This document shows positions 43,540 through 52,638 of a stretch of 64,000 nt of DNA, in pieces. The stretch is from assembly GCF_007830635.1 (NCBI RefSeq), contig NZ_VLLA01000021.1, positions 1 to 64,000 on the forward strand, read 5' to 3'. This stretch comes from Bradyrhizobium huanghuaihaiense (lineage in GTDB: Bacteria > Pseudomonadota > Alphaproteobacteria > Rhizobiales > Xanthobacteraceae). The notes under the pieces were generated by a model, which worked only from the letters and a program-made list of their open reading frames with translations, searched no databases and was not told where the DNA came from. Each line of letters starts with the position of its first letter. Within the stretch, counting starts at the first letter, position 1. A program made the position numbers and the translations under genes.

Positions 43540-43913
43540 GCAGAGCCTTCATCATACCGGTAAACGCCGGTGATCGCGGACGGGGCCGGCCCAGGCAAGG
43601 CCGATCGTCGGCAAGTGCCAGCTTCGTCAAATACAGGCAAAGCAGACGGCAAGGCAAGGCGAGCCGTAGAGCAGGCTGCACACCCCGCCCCGCAACGCCT
43701 GTGGCCCATTCGGGGCGGGACACCGCGAGCGGTCCGCAATGCCGAAGCCGGCTCCTGACGAAGCCGGTTCCGGCACTGACGAGCCCATTTGCGGCGCGCA
43801 GACGCGCGATTCCGGGAAACTTGCATGATCCGCCCCCCTGCCGTATCTAACGACTCGAAGAGGCGGCTCGCCGCGGGGTTAAGGGACTGAAATTCCTTCC
43901 CCTTTTTGGATCC
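43540..43913. other. 374-base divergent promoter region
   Basis: No supported gene lies between the WlbA-like gene and the CBS-kinase gene. Short frames on both strands here are Arg/Pro-rich and lack ribosome sites. A hairpin-rich stretch (43680-43790, with CCGGCTCCTGACGAAGCCGG) is visible. Promoters for both divergent operons should lie here, but I see no convincing hexamers. Confidence 0.5.
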
Positions 43914-45296
43914 ATGACATTGGCAGAAACGAGCCATCTCACCATCGCCGAAACCGAGACCATTGAGGAAGCCTTCCGGCGCCTCAACGCCAACATGCTC
44001 GGGATCCTGTTCGCGCAGAATGCGGCCGGACGAATCGTCGGCGCGGTGACCGATGGCGACATCCGCCGACGGATGCTGACGGGCCTCACGATCCACGACG
44101 AGGTGGCAGCCTGCATCAACCGCAACTTCGTCTGGGCGCAGGCCGGCGGACCGCGGGAGCAGATCCTCAAGCTGCTCGACCAGCGCGTGCACGTCGTGCC
44201 CATCCTCGATACCGAGGGCCGGCTGGTCGACGTGTTCAGCCGCGAGCTGTTCAACCTGTCGGAGGAGAGCGAGGTGTTCGCGCGCGCCCGCTCGCCGGTC
44301 CGCATCTCCTTCTCCGGCGGCGGCACCGATCTGACGCACTACTTCGTCGCCAATGACGGCGGCGCGGTGATCAGCGCCACGATCAAGATGTACGCGCATG
44401 CGACCTTGCGGCGCCGGAGCGATCCCCGAATCCGGATCTATTCGCACGATTTTCGCCGCACGGTCGAGGCCGATAATCTCGCCGAGCTCGGCACGGGCGG
44501 CGAACTCGCCCTGATCAAATCGGTGGTGCGCCTGATCAAGCCGACCTATGGGTTCGAGCTTGAGGTCTCCGCCGACTTCCCGGTCGGCTCCGGCCTCGGC
44601 GGCTCGGCGGTGGTCTCCTCCGCCATCATCGGCTGCTTCAACGAATTCCGCAGCGACCAATGGGATCGCCACGAGATCGCGGAAATGGCGTTCCAGGCCG
44701 AGCGGTTGATGCTCAACATTCCCGGCGGGTGGCAGGATCAATACGCCACCGTGTTCGGCGGCTTCAACCACATGGAGTTCTCGTCCGACCAGAACACCAT
44801 CGTACCGCTGCGTCTCGACTCCAACATCATCGCCGAGCTCGAGGAGAGCCTCGTGCTCTGCTACACCGGCGCAGGCCGCGACTCCGGGGCGATCCATCGC
44901 GACCAGAAAGCTCAGCACGAGACGACCGACGCAGTCAGCGCCGCCGCCAAGCAGAAGGAAGTGACGCGCGAGATCCGCAAGCACCTGCTGCGCGGCCGGC
45001 TGCAGGATTGCGGACGCCTCATCGACGAAGCCTGGCACGCCAAGCGCAAGCTCAGCGCCAAGATCTCCTCCGGCGAGCTCGATGCCCTCTACGATTTCGC
45101 CAAATCGCACGGCGCCGTCGGCGGCAAGCTGCTGGGCGCCGGCGGCGGCGGCTACTTCCTGTTCTTCGTGCGTCCGTTCGAGCGCTACCAGCTCATCGCG
45201 GCGCTGGAACAGCAGGGGCACAGCTGCTCGCGCATCTTGTTCGAAGAGAACGGACTGCGGACGTGGAAATCGCGCCTTCCAGCGCGATCCGCCTGA
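43914..45296 (+). CDS. CBS-domain pair fused to a GHMP sugar kinase (HddA-like)
   Basis: A 460-residue fusion. Residues 1-115 form two CBS motifs (ILFAQNAAGRIVGAVTDGDI, then VHVVPILDTEGRLVDVFSRE), which often sense adenine nucleotides. From residue 126 a GHMP kinase follows: RSPVRISFSGGGTDLTHYF, the ATP loop PVGSGLGGSAVV (223-234) and GKLLGAGGGGYFLFFV near the end. The kinase part most resembles D-glycero-D-manno-heptose 7-phosphate kinase (HddA). It is the first gene of the nonulosonate-type operon. The fusion is unusual; the CBS half is more often fused to nucleotidyltransferases (PtmE) in such loci. Confidence 0.8.
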   Translation: MTLAETSHLTIAETETIEEAFRRLNANMLGILFAQNAAGRIVGAVTDGDIRRRMLTGLTIHDEVAACINRNFVWAQAGGPREQILKLLDQRVHVVPILDTEGRLVDVFSRELFNLSEESEVFARARSPVRISFSGGGTDLTHYFVANDGGAVISATIKMYAHATLRRRSDPRIRIYSHDFRRTVEADNLAELGTGGELALIKSVVRLIKPTYGFELEVSADFPVGSGLGGSAVVSSAIIGCFNEFRSDQWDRHEIAEMAFQAERLMLNIPGGWQDQYATVFGGFNHMEFSSDQNTIVPLRLDSNIIAELEESLVLCYTGAGRDSGAIHRDQKAQHETTDAVSAAAKQKEVTREIRKHLLRGRLQDCGRLIDEAWHAKRKLSAKISSGELDALYDFAKSHGAVGGKLLGAGGGGYFLFFVRPFERYQLIAALEQQGHSCSRILFEENGLRTWKSRLPARSA

Positions 45297-45312
45297 CGCA
45301 TGTGAGACGAGA

Positions 45313-47238
45313 ATGTTGATGACACCCCCCAAACAGCCAGCTCCAGTCCGTATCGGCAACCGCCTCCTGGGCGAGCGTGAGCCCTCCTACGTCATCGCCG
45401 AGATCGGCAACAACCATAACGGCGATTTCGACCGCGCCATTGCGCTGGTCGACGCCGCGGTCGCGGCCGGCGCGGATTGCGCCAAATTCCAGATGCGAAA
45501 GCTTGACGAGGTCTATCGCGCCTCCTCGCTCTCCGGAAAGGATGACGACCTCGCCGTCGAATACACGCTCGACCTGCTCCGCCGCTTCGAGCTGACCACG
45601 GAGCAGCAGAAGAAGATCGCCGACTACTGCGGCTCGAAGGGCATTCAATATCTCTGCACGCCCTGGGACGCGAAGAGCGTCGCGGTGCTCGAAGGTTTTG
45701 GCGTGCAGGCCTACAAGGTCGCCTCCGCTGATCTCACCAACCTTCCCCTGCTCGCGCGGCTCGCCGCAACCGGCAAGACGCTGATTGTCTCGACCGGCAT
45801 GAGCACCACGGACGAGATCAAGGCCGCGGCGAAATTCCTCGACGACCGCAACGCCGGTTATGTGCTGCTGCATTGCCAGAGCACCTATCCCGCGGCGCTG
45901 CACAACATCCATCTGCGCTTCATGGAGACGCTGCGCGAGATCCACCCGGTCGTCGGCTATTCCGGTCATGAGCGCGGCACCGCGGTGTCGACCGCGGCGG
46001 TCGCCCTCGGTGCCGTCGTGATCGAGCGTCACATCACGCTCGACCGCGAGATGGAGGGCCCCGACCATGCCGCGAGCCTGGAGCCGGAGGAATTCAAGGC
46101 GCTCGTCACCGGCATCCGCGAGGTGGAAGCGGCGCGCGGCGAAAAGCTCGCTGAGCGCGCGCTCAGCCAGGGCGAGCTGATCAATCGCGAGAATCTCGCA
46201 AAGAGCCTCGTCGCCGCACGCGACGTCGAAGCCGGTACGGTCATTTCCGAGGACGACGTCGCCGTGAAGAGCCCGGGCCAGGGCCTGTCGCCGCTGAAGA
46301 TGCCGGCCCTGATCGGCAAGACCCTCAAGCGCAGGATGGCGGCCGACGACTATTTCTTCCAGAGCGACCTCGACGCGGGCGCCGCGAAGGCGCGACGCTA
46401 CCGCTTCGACCGGCCCTGGGGCGTGCCGGTGCGCTATCACGACACCGAGCGCTTTCTCGAGATCTGCGAGCCCGACATCATCGAATTCCATCTCAGCTAC
46501 AGCGACATGGAGCGCGATCCGGCGGCCTATCTCTCCGGCACCTACGATCTCGGCTTCGTCGTGCATGCGCCGGAACTGTTCGCCGGCTCCAAGCTGATGG
46601 ACCTCGCAACGCCCGACGAGGCGCTGCGCCGCTACTCGCTCGAGCAGACGCAGGCGGTGATCGACATCACCCGCGGCCTGAAGAAGTTCTTCCCCAAGAC
46701 GAAGCGTCCGCCGATCGTCGCCAATATCGGCGGCTTCACCATGGACGAGCCGCTGCCCCCGGAAGAGAAGGCCGAGCGCTACCGCATTTTCGCGCAGAGC
46801 CTGAAGGAGCTCGACATGGACGGTGTCGAGCTGACGCCGCAGACCATGGCGCCCTTCCCCTGGCATTTCGGCGGCCAGCGCCACCAGAACATCTTCATCT
46901 TCCCGGACGAGTCGGCCGCGTTCTGCGCCAAGCATGATTTGCGCATGTGCGTGGACATCTCCCACACCAAGCTCGCCGCCAATCACTTCGGCTTCGACTT
47001 CGCGCAAGGCCTCGCCCAGCTCGGTCCTCACACCGCGCATCTGCATTTCGGCGATGCCAAGGGGCTCGACGGCGAAGGCCTGCAGGTCGGCGAAGGCGAG
47101 ATCGACTTCGACGAGATCGGACAGGTGCTGCGCAAGCATGCACCCACCGCATCCTTCATTCCCGAGATCTGGCAGGGCCACAAGAACATGGGCGAAGGCT
47201 TCTGGACCGCGCTCGAGCGCCTCGAAGGACACATCTGA
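45313..47238 (+). CDS. NeuB-SAF-TIM-barrel fusion (nonulosonate-type synthase)
   Basis: A 641-residue three-part protein. Residues about 20-285 are a NeuB/LegI-like synthase condensing PEP with a sugar aldehyde (VIAEIGNNHNGDFDRAI, STGMSTTDEIK, YSGHERGTAVSTAAVALGAV, IERHITLDREMEGPDHAASL). About 295-355 is the SAF (antifreeze-like) domain (SLVAARDVEAGTVISEDDVA). About 365-641 is a xylose-isomerase-like TIM barrel with metal ligands suggested by GVELTPQ, CVDISHTKLAANH, HLHFGDAKG and PEIWQGH. Ordinary NeuB ends after the SAF domain. The extra barrel may isomerise the sugar before or after condensation. It overlaps the next gene by one base. Confidence 0.85.
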   Translation: MLMTPPKQPAPVRIGNRLLGEREPSYVIAEIGNNHNGDFDRAIALVDAAVAAGADCAKFQMRKLDEVYRASSLSGKDDDLAVEYTLDLLRRFELTTEQQKKIADYCGSKGIQYLCTPWDAKSVAVLEGFGVQAYKVASADLTNLPLLARLAATGKTLIVSTGMSTTDEIKAAAKFLDDRNAGYVLLHCQSTYPAALHNIHLRFMETLREIHPVVGYSGHERGTAVSTAAVALGAVVIERHITLDREMEGPDHAASLEPEEFKALVTGIREVEAARGEKLAERALSQGELINRENLAKSLVAARDVEAGTVISEDDVAVKSPGQGLSPLKMPALIGKTLKRRMAADDYFFQSDLDAGAAKARRYRFDRPWGVPVRYHDTERFLEICEPDIIEFHLSYSDMERDPAAYLSGTYDLGFVVHAPELFAGSKLMDLATPDEALRRYSLEQTQAVIDITRGLKKFFPKTKRPPIVANIGGFTMDEPLPPEEKAERYRIFAQSLKELDMDGVELTPQTMAPFPWHFGGQRHQNIFIFPDESAAFCAKHDLRMCVDISHTKLAANHFGFDFAQGLAQLGPHTAHLHFGDAKGLDGEGLQVGEGEIDFDEIGQVLRKHAPTASFIPEIWQGHKNMGEGFWTALERLEGHI

Positions 47239-47927
47239 TGGCGCGCAAGACGCTGGCCGTGATCGCCGCACGCGGCGGCTCCAAGGGCATCCCGCACAAG
47301 AACCTGCTCGATCTCTGCGGCAAGCCGCTGCTCGCCTGGACGGTCGAGCAGGCGCGCGCCGCGCAGGGCGTCGACATGGTGGCGGTCTCGTCCGACAGCG
47401 ACAGGATCCTGGAAGCGGCGGAGGCCGCCGGTGCGGTGGGCGTACGGCGTCCCGACGACATTTCGGGTGATCTCGCCTCCTCCGAATCCGCCTGGCTGCA
47501 TGCGCTCGAGGCCGTCGACGGGCGGATGGGCCGCTTCGAGCGCATCGTCGCGCTGCAGGCGACCTCACCGATCCGCGAGTCCGGCGACATCGAGGCGGCG
47601 CTTGCGACCTTCGATCGCGAGCATCTCGACAGCCTGCTCTCGGTTTGCGAGGTCGAGGACTATTTCAACTGGCGCATCGGCCAAAACGGGCCGGAGCCGA
47701 TCAACTATGACTATCGCAACCGCCGCATGCGGCAGCAGATCGAGAAGCGCTATTTGGAGAACGGCTCGTTCTACGTGTTGATTCCTTCACTCCTGCGCGA
47801 GCAGAGCAACCGTCTCGGCGGCAAGATCGGCTTTCACGTGATGGAGCGTCATAAGATGTTCCAGATCGACCGCCCGGAAGACGTCAAGCTCTGCGGCGCC
47901 ATCATGCGCAGTTATGGCTATGCCTGA
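47238..47927 (+). CDS. NeuA/LegF-like acylneuraminate cytidylyltransferase
   Basis: A 229-residue CMP-sugar synthetase. The signature is near the N-terminus (VIAARGGSKGIPHKNLLDLC), followed by ALQATSPIRESGDIEAAL and a C-terminal FQIDRPEDVKLCGAIM. It should activate the 2-keto sugar acid made by the NeuB-like protein with CTP. Its ATG overlaps the synthase stop (TGATG). No C-terminal phosphatase or acetylhydrolase domain is attached. Because the substrate of the synthase is unknown, the exact CMP-sugar is also unknown. Confidence 0.88.
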   Translation: MARKTLAVIAARGGSKGIPHKNLLDLCGKPLLAWTVEQARAAQGVDMVAVSSDSDRILEAAEAAGAVGVRRPDDISGDLASSESAWLHALEAVDGRMGRFERIVALQATSPIRESGDIEAALATFDREHLDSLLSVCEVEDYFNWRIGQNGPEPINYDYRNRRMRQQIEKRYLENGSFYVLIPSLLREQSNRLGGKIGFHVMERHKMFQIDRPEDVKLCGAIMRSYGYA

Positions 47928-48684
47928 TCTCAGCGCCTTCTCTCTTGCCGGCAAGATCGCCGTCGTCACCGGTGCCTCGCGCGGCATCGGCGCTGCTATC
48001 GCGAGCGGCCTGAAGGACGCTGGCGCCACGGTGTTCGGTCTCAGCCGTTCCGGGACCGCGCCGCAAGGCGTCACGGCGATGGCCTGCGATCTCTCCGATG
48101 ATGCCGCGATCGGGCGCGCTTTCGATGCCATCGCGGCGCAAGGCGGTCGTATCGACGCGCTGGTCAACGCGGCCGGGATCAGCCTTCCCCCGCAGGGCGC
48201 CGAAAGCGAGATCGCGCGCTTCCGGACTACGGTCGCGACCGACCTCACCGGCGTCTACGCCACGATCCTTGCCGCCTATCCGCTGCTCAAGGCCGCGGGC
48301 TCGGCCGCGATCATCAACGTCACCAGCATCAATTCGATCCGCGGTTTTCCCGGCAATCCCGGTTACGTCGCGGCGAAAGCGGGCCTCGCCGGCCTGACGC
48401 GCGCGCTCGCCGCCGACTATGCGAGCGACGGCATCCGCGTCAACGCGCTGGCGCCCGGTTACGTCGCGACCGAGATGACCGCGAAGAGTTTTGCCGATCC
48501 CGTCATGCATGAAGACCGGCGCCGCCACACCATGCTCGGTCGCTGGGGACACCCCGCCGACATGGTCGGCGCCGCCGTCTTCCTGGCGTCGGACGCCTCG
48601 GCCTATGTGACCGGCCAGGAGATCTTCGTCGACGGCGGCTGGACCGCCAAGGGCCTCGCCATCAACTCGGATAACAAGTCGTGA
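47914..48684 (+). CDS. SDR-family oxidoreductase (nonulosonate-type operon, first)
   Basis: A 256-residue classical SDR: VTGASRGIG, NAAGIS, the serine in NVTSINS, and the catalytic YVAAK. The C-terminal VTGQEIFVDGGWTAKGLA is typical. It overlaps the cytidylyltransferase gene by 14 bases (or 8 from the ATG at 47920). In the operon it would oxidise or reduce a sugar carbonyl or hydroxyl. Confidence 0.85.
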   Translation: MAMPDLSAFSLAGKIAVVTGASRGIGAAIASGLKDAGATVFGLSRSGTAPQGVTAMACDLSDDAAIGRAFDAIAAQGGRIDALVNAAGISLPPQGAESEIARFRTTVATDLTGVYATILAAYPLLKAAGSAAIINVTSINSIRGFPGNPGYVAAKAGLAGLTRALAADYASDGIRVNALAPGYVATEMTAKSFADPVMHEDRRRHTMLGRWGHPADMVGAAVFLASDASAYVTGQEIFVDGGWTAKGLAINSDNKS

Positions 48685-49529
48685 CCGCAACATTGCAACG
48701 CATCGGCTTCATGCAGGGACGCCTGTCGGCACTGGTCGACGGCAAGATCCAGGCGTTCCCGTGGGATGAATGGCGCGAAGAGTTTCCCCGCGCCAAGGCG
48801 CTCGCCCTGACGCGGATGGAATGGACCATCGATCAGGAACGGCTGCGGGAAAATCCGCTCATGACCGAGGCCGGCCAGGCGGAGATCATCGCCCAGGCGC
48901 GCGAGAACGGCCTGCGCATTCCGAGCCTGACCGGCGATTGCTTCATGCAGGCGCCGTTCTGGAAGGTCGATGCGGTCGTACGCGACGCTCTCGTCGGCGA
49001 TCTCGATCTGCTGATTGCCGCCTGCAGCCGGATCGGCATCGAGTTCGTCGTGATCCCGCTGGTCGACAACGGCAAGATCGGACGTGAGAGCGAGAGCGAC
49101 ACGCTCAAGCGGGTGCTGATCGCCCGCCGCGAACAGCTTGTCAGGCAGAACGTCAAGATCGTGTTCGAATCCGATCTGCCGCCGCGCGATCTCGCCCGCT
49201 TCATGGAGGCGTTTCCGGCCGACGTCTTCGGCATCAATTACGACAGCGGCAACAGCGCCTCGCTCGGCTATGACAGCGCCGAGGAGATCGAAGCCTACGC
49301 GCCCCGCATCCTCAATGTGCATGTGAAGGACCGCGTCCGCGGCGGCACCACCGTGCCGCTCGGCACCGGCAATGCCGATCTCGCCAAGACGATCCGGCTG
49401 ATCGAGCGTTCCGGCTACAGGGGGCAGTACATCCTGCAGACCGCACGCGCGGCCGATGGCGACCACGCCGGCGCGCTCGCAAGGTATCGCGACATGACGG
49501 TCGGCTGGATCGAGGACGCGGCGCGATGA
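48681..49529 (+). CDS. Sugar phosphate isomerase/epimerase (TIM barrel)
   Basis: A 282-residue AP-endonuclease-2-like TIM barrel, starting at a GTG overlapping the SDR stop (GTGA). Metal-binding acidic and histidine residues are suggested by KIVFESDLPP, GINYDSGNSASLGYD, LNVHVKDRVRGG and YILQTARAADGDH. Members isomerise ketoses and aldoses or epimerise at C3. It is a second, separate TIM-barrel enzyme in the same operon as the synthase-fused barrel. Confidence 0.8.
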   Translation: MTATLQRIGFMQGRLSALVDGKIQAFPWDEWREEFPRAKALALTRMEWTIDQERLRENPLMTEAGQAEIIAQARENGLRIPSLTGDCFMQAPFWKVDAVVRDALVGDLDLLIAACSRIGIEFVVIPLVDNGKIGRESESDTLKRVLIARREQLVRQNVKIVFESDLPPRDLARFMEAFPADVFGINYDSGNSASLGYDSAEEIEAYAPRILNVHVKDRVRGGTTVPLGTGNADLAKTIRLIERSGYRGQYILQTARAADGDHAGALARYRDMTVGWIEDAAR

Positions 49530-50287
49530 AGCTCGAGCTGGAAGGCCGCGTCGCTCTCGTCACCGGCGCCAGCCGCGGCATCGGCCTTGCCATTGCCGCC
49601 GCGCTTGCCGCGGAGGGAGCGAAGGTCGCGCTGGCTGCACGCGGCTCGGATGCGCTGAACGCGGCGCGCGCGACCATCGGCGGACAGAGCTCGGTCCATA
49701 TTGCCGACGTCACCGATGCGGACGCCGCCGCGGCACTGATCCAGGATGTCGAGCAGCATTGGGGCCGCCTCGACGTCCTCGTCTGCAATGTCGGCAGCGG
49801 CGCCTCCGTCCCGCCCGGCAAGGAAACCGCGGCGGAATGGTCGCGGCTGATGGACCTCAACTTCTTCGCCAGCACCAACACGATCGAGGCCGCACGGCCG
49901 CTGATGGCGCGCGGCAGCGGCGACCGCTCCATCATCTGCATCTCCTCGATTGCCGGCATGGCGGCGCTCGGCGCGCCCGTGACCTATTATGCCGCGAAGG
50001 CGGCGCTGAACGCGACCGTACGCGGGCTGGCGCGGCCGCTGGCGCTCGAGGGCATCCGCATCAATGCCGTTGCGCCGGGCAATATCCTCGCAGCCGAGGG
50101 GACCTGGGCGCGCAAGCTCGCCGAGAACAGGGCCGCGGTCGAGGACATGCTTGCGCGCGAGGTGGCGCTGCGCCGGCTCGGCAAGCCGGAAGAGATCGCC
50201 GACCTCGTCGCGTTCCTTGCCTCACCCCGCGCCGCCTTCATCACCGGCAGTGTCATGGTCGCCGATGGCGGCCAGTTGCGCAGCTGA
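49526..50287 (+). CDS. SDR-family oxidoreductase (nonulosonate-type operon, second)
   Basis: A 253-residue classical SDR: VTGASRGIGLAIAAALAAEG, NVGSG in place of the usual NNAG, the serine in CISSIAG, and catalytic YYAAK. Overlaps the TIM-barrel gene by 4 bases, so the three neighbours are translationally coupled. Substrate unknown; a sugar or its derivative is most likely from the context. Confidence 0.85.
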   Translation: MKLELEGRVALVTGASRGIGLAIAAALAAEGAKVALAARGSDALNAARATIGGQSSVHIADVTDADAAAALIQDVEQHWGRLDVLVCNVGSGASVPPGKETAAEWSRLMDLNFFASTNTIEAARPLMARGSGDRSIICISSIAGMAALGAPVTYYAAKAALNATVRGLARPLALEGIRINAVAPGNILAAEGTWARKLAENRAAVEDMLAREVALRRLGKPEEIADLVAFLASPRAAFITGSVMVADGGQLRS

Positions 50288-50301
50288 ACAGGAGCCTCCC
50301 A

Positions 50302-51141
50302 ATGGCAAGCCCCTCCTCCCGCTATGATCTGGCCGGACGCACGGCGCTCGTGACCGGTGCCGGCGGCCTGCTCGGACGGCAGCATGTCGCCGCACTCTCC
50401 GAAGCGGGCGCGCGCGTCGTCGTCACCGAAATCGGCCTCGCGCAGGCCGAGGCGGCCGTCGCCGCCCTGAAACAGGTCACGCCCTCCGCGGATCTGATCG
50501 CGCTCGCGCTCGATGTCACCGCACAGGATTCGGTGCGCGCAGCGAGCGAGCAGCTCGCGGGCCGCGGCATCACCGTCGACATCCTCGTCAACAACGCCGC
50601 GATCGATCCGAAGGTGACATCGAGCCCGGGCGTCATGCATTCCTCGCGCTTCGAGGCGTTCCCGGTGCCGCAATGGCAGACCGAGATCGCTGTGGGCCTG
50701 ACCGGAGCGATGCTGTGCGCGCAGGAATTCGGCGGCCAGATGACCAGGCGCGGCCGCGGTGTGATCCTCAACATCGCCTCCGATCTCGGCGTGATCGCGC
50801 CGGACCAGAGGCTCTACCGCCAACCGCATGTGACGCGCGAGGAGGAGCAGCCGGTCAAGCCCGTGACCTACTCGGTGATCAAGCACGGGCTGATCGGCCT
50901 GACGAAATATCTGGCGACCTACTGGGCCGACCACGGCGTGCGCGTCAACGCGATCTCGCCAGGCGGCGTCTTCAACAACCAGGATCCCGCCTTCGTGGAA
51001 CGCCTCACCCGCCTGATCCCGATGGGGCGGATGGCCGAGGTCGACGAATATCGCGCCGCCGTCCAGTTCCTCTGCTCGGATGCCTCGAGCTACATGACCG
51101 GGCAGAACCTCGTCATGGATGGCGGCCGGAGCGTGTGGTAG
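50302..51141 (+). CDS. PtmA-like SDR (flagellin/glycan modification type)
   Basis: A 279-residue SDR that resembles PtmA of Campylobacter legionaminate loci. Features: VTGAGGLLGRQHVAALSEAG, NNAAIDPKV, catalytic YSVIK, and the subgroup pattern SPGGVFNNQDPAFVERL with YMTGQNLVMDGGRSVW at the end. A strong AGGAG site precedes the ATG. PtmA-type enzymes take part in supplying the amino sugar precursor. It closes the operon. The identification of the subgroup is from memory of these motifs. Confidence 0.8.
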   Translation: MASPSSRYDLAGRTALVTGAGGLLGRQHVAALSEAGARVVVTEIGLAQAEAAVAALKQVTPSADLIALALDVTAQDSVRAASEQLAGRGITVDILVNNAAIDPKVTSSPGVMHSSRFEAFPVPQWQTEIAVGLTGAMLCAQEFGGQMTRRGRGVILNIASDLGVIAPDQRLYRQPHVTREEEQPVKPVTYSVIKHGLIGLTKYLATYWADHGVRVNAISPGGVFNNQDPAFVERLTRLIPMGRMAEVDEYRAAVQFLCSDASSYMTGQNLVMDGGRSVW

Positions 51142-51276
51142 CGGTCCCGCGGTATTGACCAACTTCCGGTTGCTGATCAGTGTGCGATCGTCCATCCTCA
51201 CGCAAGGCTGATCAATCTCTTCCACCGGGCTCACCATCCCAAGCCGGCCTCGCCTGGCCCGACAACGCGACCTGAA

Positions 51277-52638
51277 ATGACCGACAAAGTGAGTGACGAG
51301 CTGATCACGGCCGATGCGCGGCGCCACGGTCATCCACTTGCGGCAGCGGGCCTCGCCAATACGCTCATCGTCGTCATGGCGATCGGAACCGTGGTCTGGC
51401 TCGGCCTGCTGCTCAACACCATGCTGCGGCAGCCGTTCGAGGCGACCGACGATCTGATCTGGCTCGCCAAGCTGCGTAACGACCGCTTCCTCGACCTGCC
51501 ACTGTCGCCCGCCTGGATGCTCCAGAGTCCGTTCTACCGGCCGGTCGCCGAATTCCTGCTGAAATGCCTGTATGCGCTATTCGGTCTCGACCCGACGCCG
51601 TATCGCTATGTGCAGTTCGCCATCTTCCTGCTGCTGATGGGATTGAGCCTTCAGGTGGTGCGGCGACTGGGCTTGCGCCCGGAAAGCGTGCTGCTGATCA
51701 CCGTGTTCGCAATCGGCTCGCCGTTCATTTCCGGATCGGTAGTATGGATCAGCGAATTGCCGCACGTCCTCGTGCTCGTCTGCTTTGCGGCCTCGCTGCT
51801 GAGTGTTCTCTCTGACAACACCGACAGGGTAAAGCTCGCGCTGTGCGGGCTGGCGTATGCGATCGCGCTGCTCTCGAAGGAAAACGGGCTCTTCTTGATC
51901 GCGTTCTACATCTACTTCCTGCGCACCGCGCCGCTCAGGGCGGCGATCGTGTTCGGCGGCATCACGCTGGCTTATTTCGCCATGCGCGCCGTCGTGCTCG
52001 GCTCCGGCATGGGGACCGCCGGGGTCGATGAGTCCGTCGGCTATTTCTTCCAGATGTTGTCGAAGGAGGAACGTCTGACGTTATTCTCGGGCCATGCTGT
52101 GTACAAGCTCTACGTCTACAACGTATTGGCACAGTTGGGCGCGCTCGCATTCCGCATCACCCAGTGGGGCGTCATCTTCGATCGCCCGCACTACCAGATC
52201 ATCGTGGAGACCCTCTCGACCGCGCTCATCGTGGCAGGCCTTGTTGCGCTCAGGGGCCGGCCACAGCGCCATACGCTCGTCGTCGTCGTCATCGCAGCGA
52301 TCGCGATCGGAGGGCCGCTCCTCTCCTATTCCTATGCGCGAGACCGGCATCTTGCCCTGCCCGCCTTCGCCTATGCTTTCTTGCTGGCGATCGCGGTCAA
52401 CGAGCTTGCGAGCTTCTTGCCCGGCCGCCCACGGCCGACCGCGCTGATCGCCTGCGTCTGGGTCGCCTGGTCGCTGCAGGCCGGCCTGATGCTGCGCCAG
52501 ATCAACTGGGCTTCGGGAGACGTGATCGAGCGCGTGTATCGCGCAAACGAGAAACCGTTCAACCCCACTTTGCCGCCGGACGTCTGGGCCACCGCCCGCG
52601 AGCACGCGCTATCGCTGGCGCCACCATCACGTCAATGA
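51277..52638 (+). CDS. Polytopic GT-C-like glycosyltransferase/mannosyltransferase-type membrane protein
   Basis: A 453-residue membrane protein with about ten helices. The first periplasmic loop holds an acidic pair (FEATDDLIWLAKLRND) and then SPFYRPVAEFLLKCLYALFGLDPTPYRYVQF split across the next helix, the pattern of PMT/TMTC-like GT-C enzymes that use polyprenyl-phosphate sugars. No GT family can be named with certainty. It follows the PtmA-like gene by 135 bases and is convergent (12-base overlap) with the oxidoreductase gene. Confidence 0.65.
   Translation: MTDKVSDELITADARRHGHPLAAAGLANTLIVVMAIGTVVWLGLLLNTMLRQPFEATDDLIWLAKLRNDRFLDLPLSPAWMLQSPFYRPVAEFLLKCLYALFGLDPTPYRYVQFAIFLLLMGLSLQVVRRLGLRPESVLLITVFAIGSPFISGSVVWISELPHVLVLVCFAASLLSVLSDNTDRVKLALCGLAYAIALLSKENGLFLIAFYIYFLRTAPLRAAIVFGGITLAYFAMRAVVLGSGMGTAGVDESVGYFFQMLSKEERLTLFSGHAVYKLYVYNVLAQLGALAFRITQWGVIFDRPHYQIIVETLSTALIVAGLVALRGRPQRHTLVVVVIAAIAIGGPLLSYSYARDRHLALPAFAYAFLLAIAVNELASFLPGRPRPTALIACVWVAWSLQAGLMLRQINWASGDVIERVYRANEKPFNPTLPPDVWATAREHALSLAPPSRQ

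Noticed and set aside
43570..43758. 62-codon frame between divergent glycan operons
   Set aside because: Low-complexity Ala/Arg/Pro composition and no ribosome site; more likely promoter DNA.
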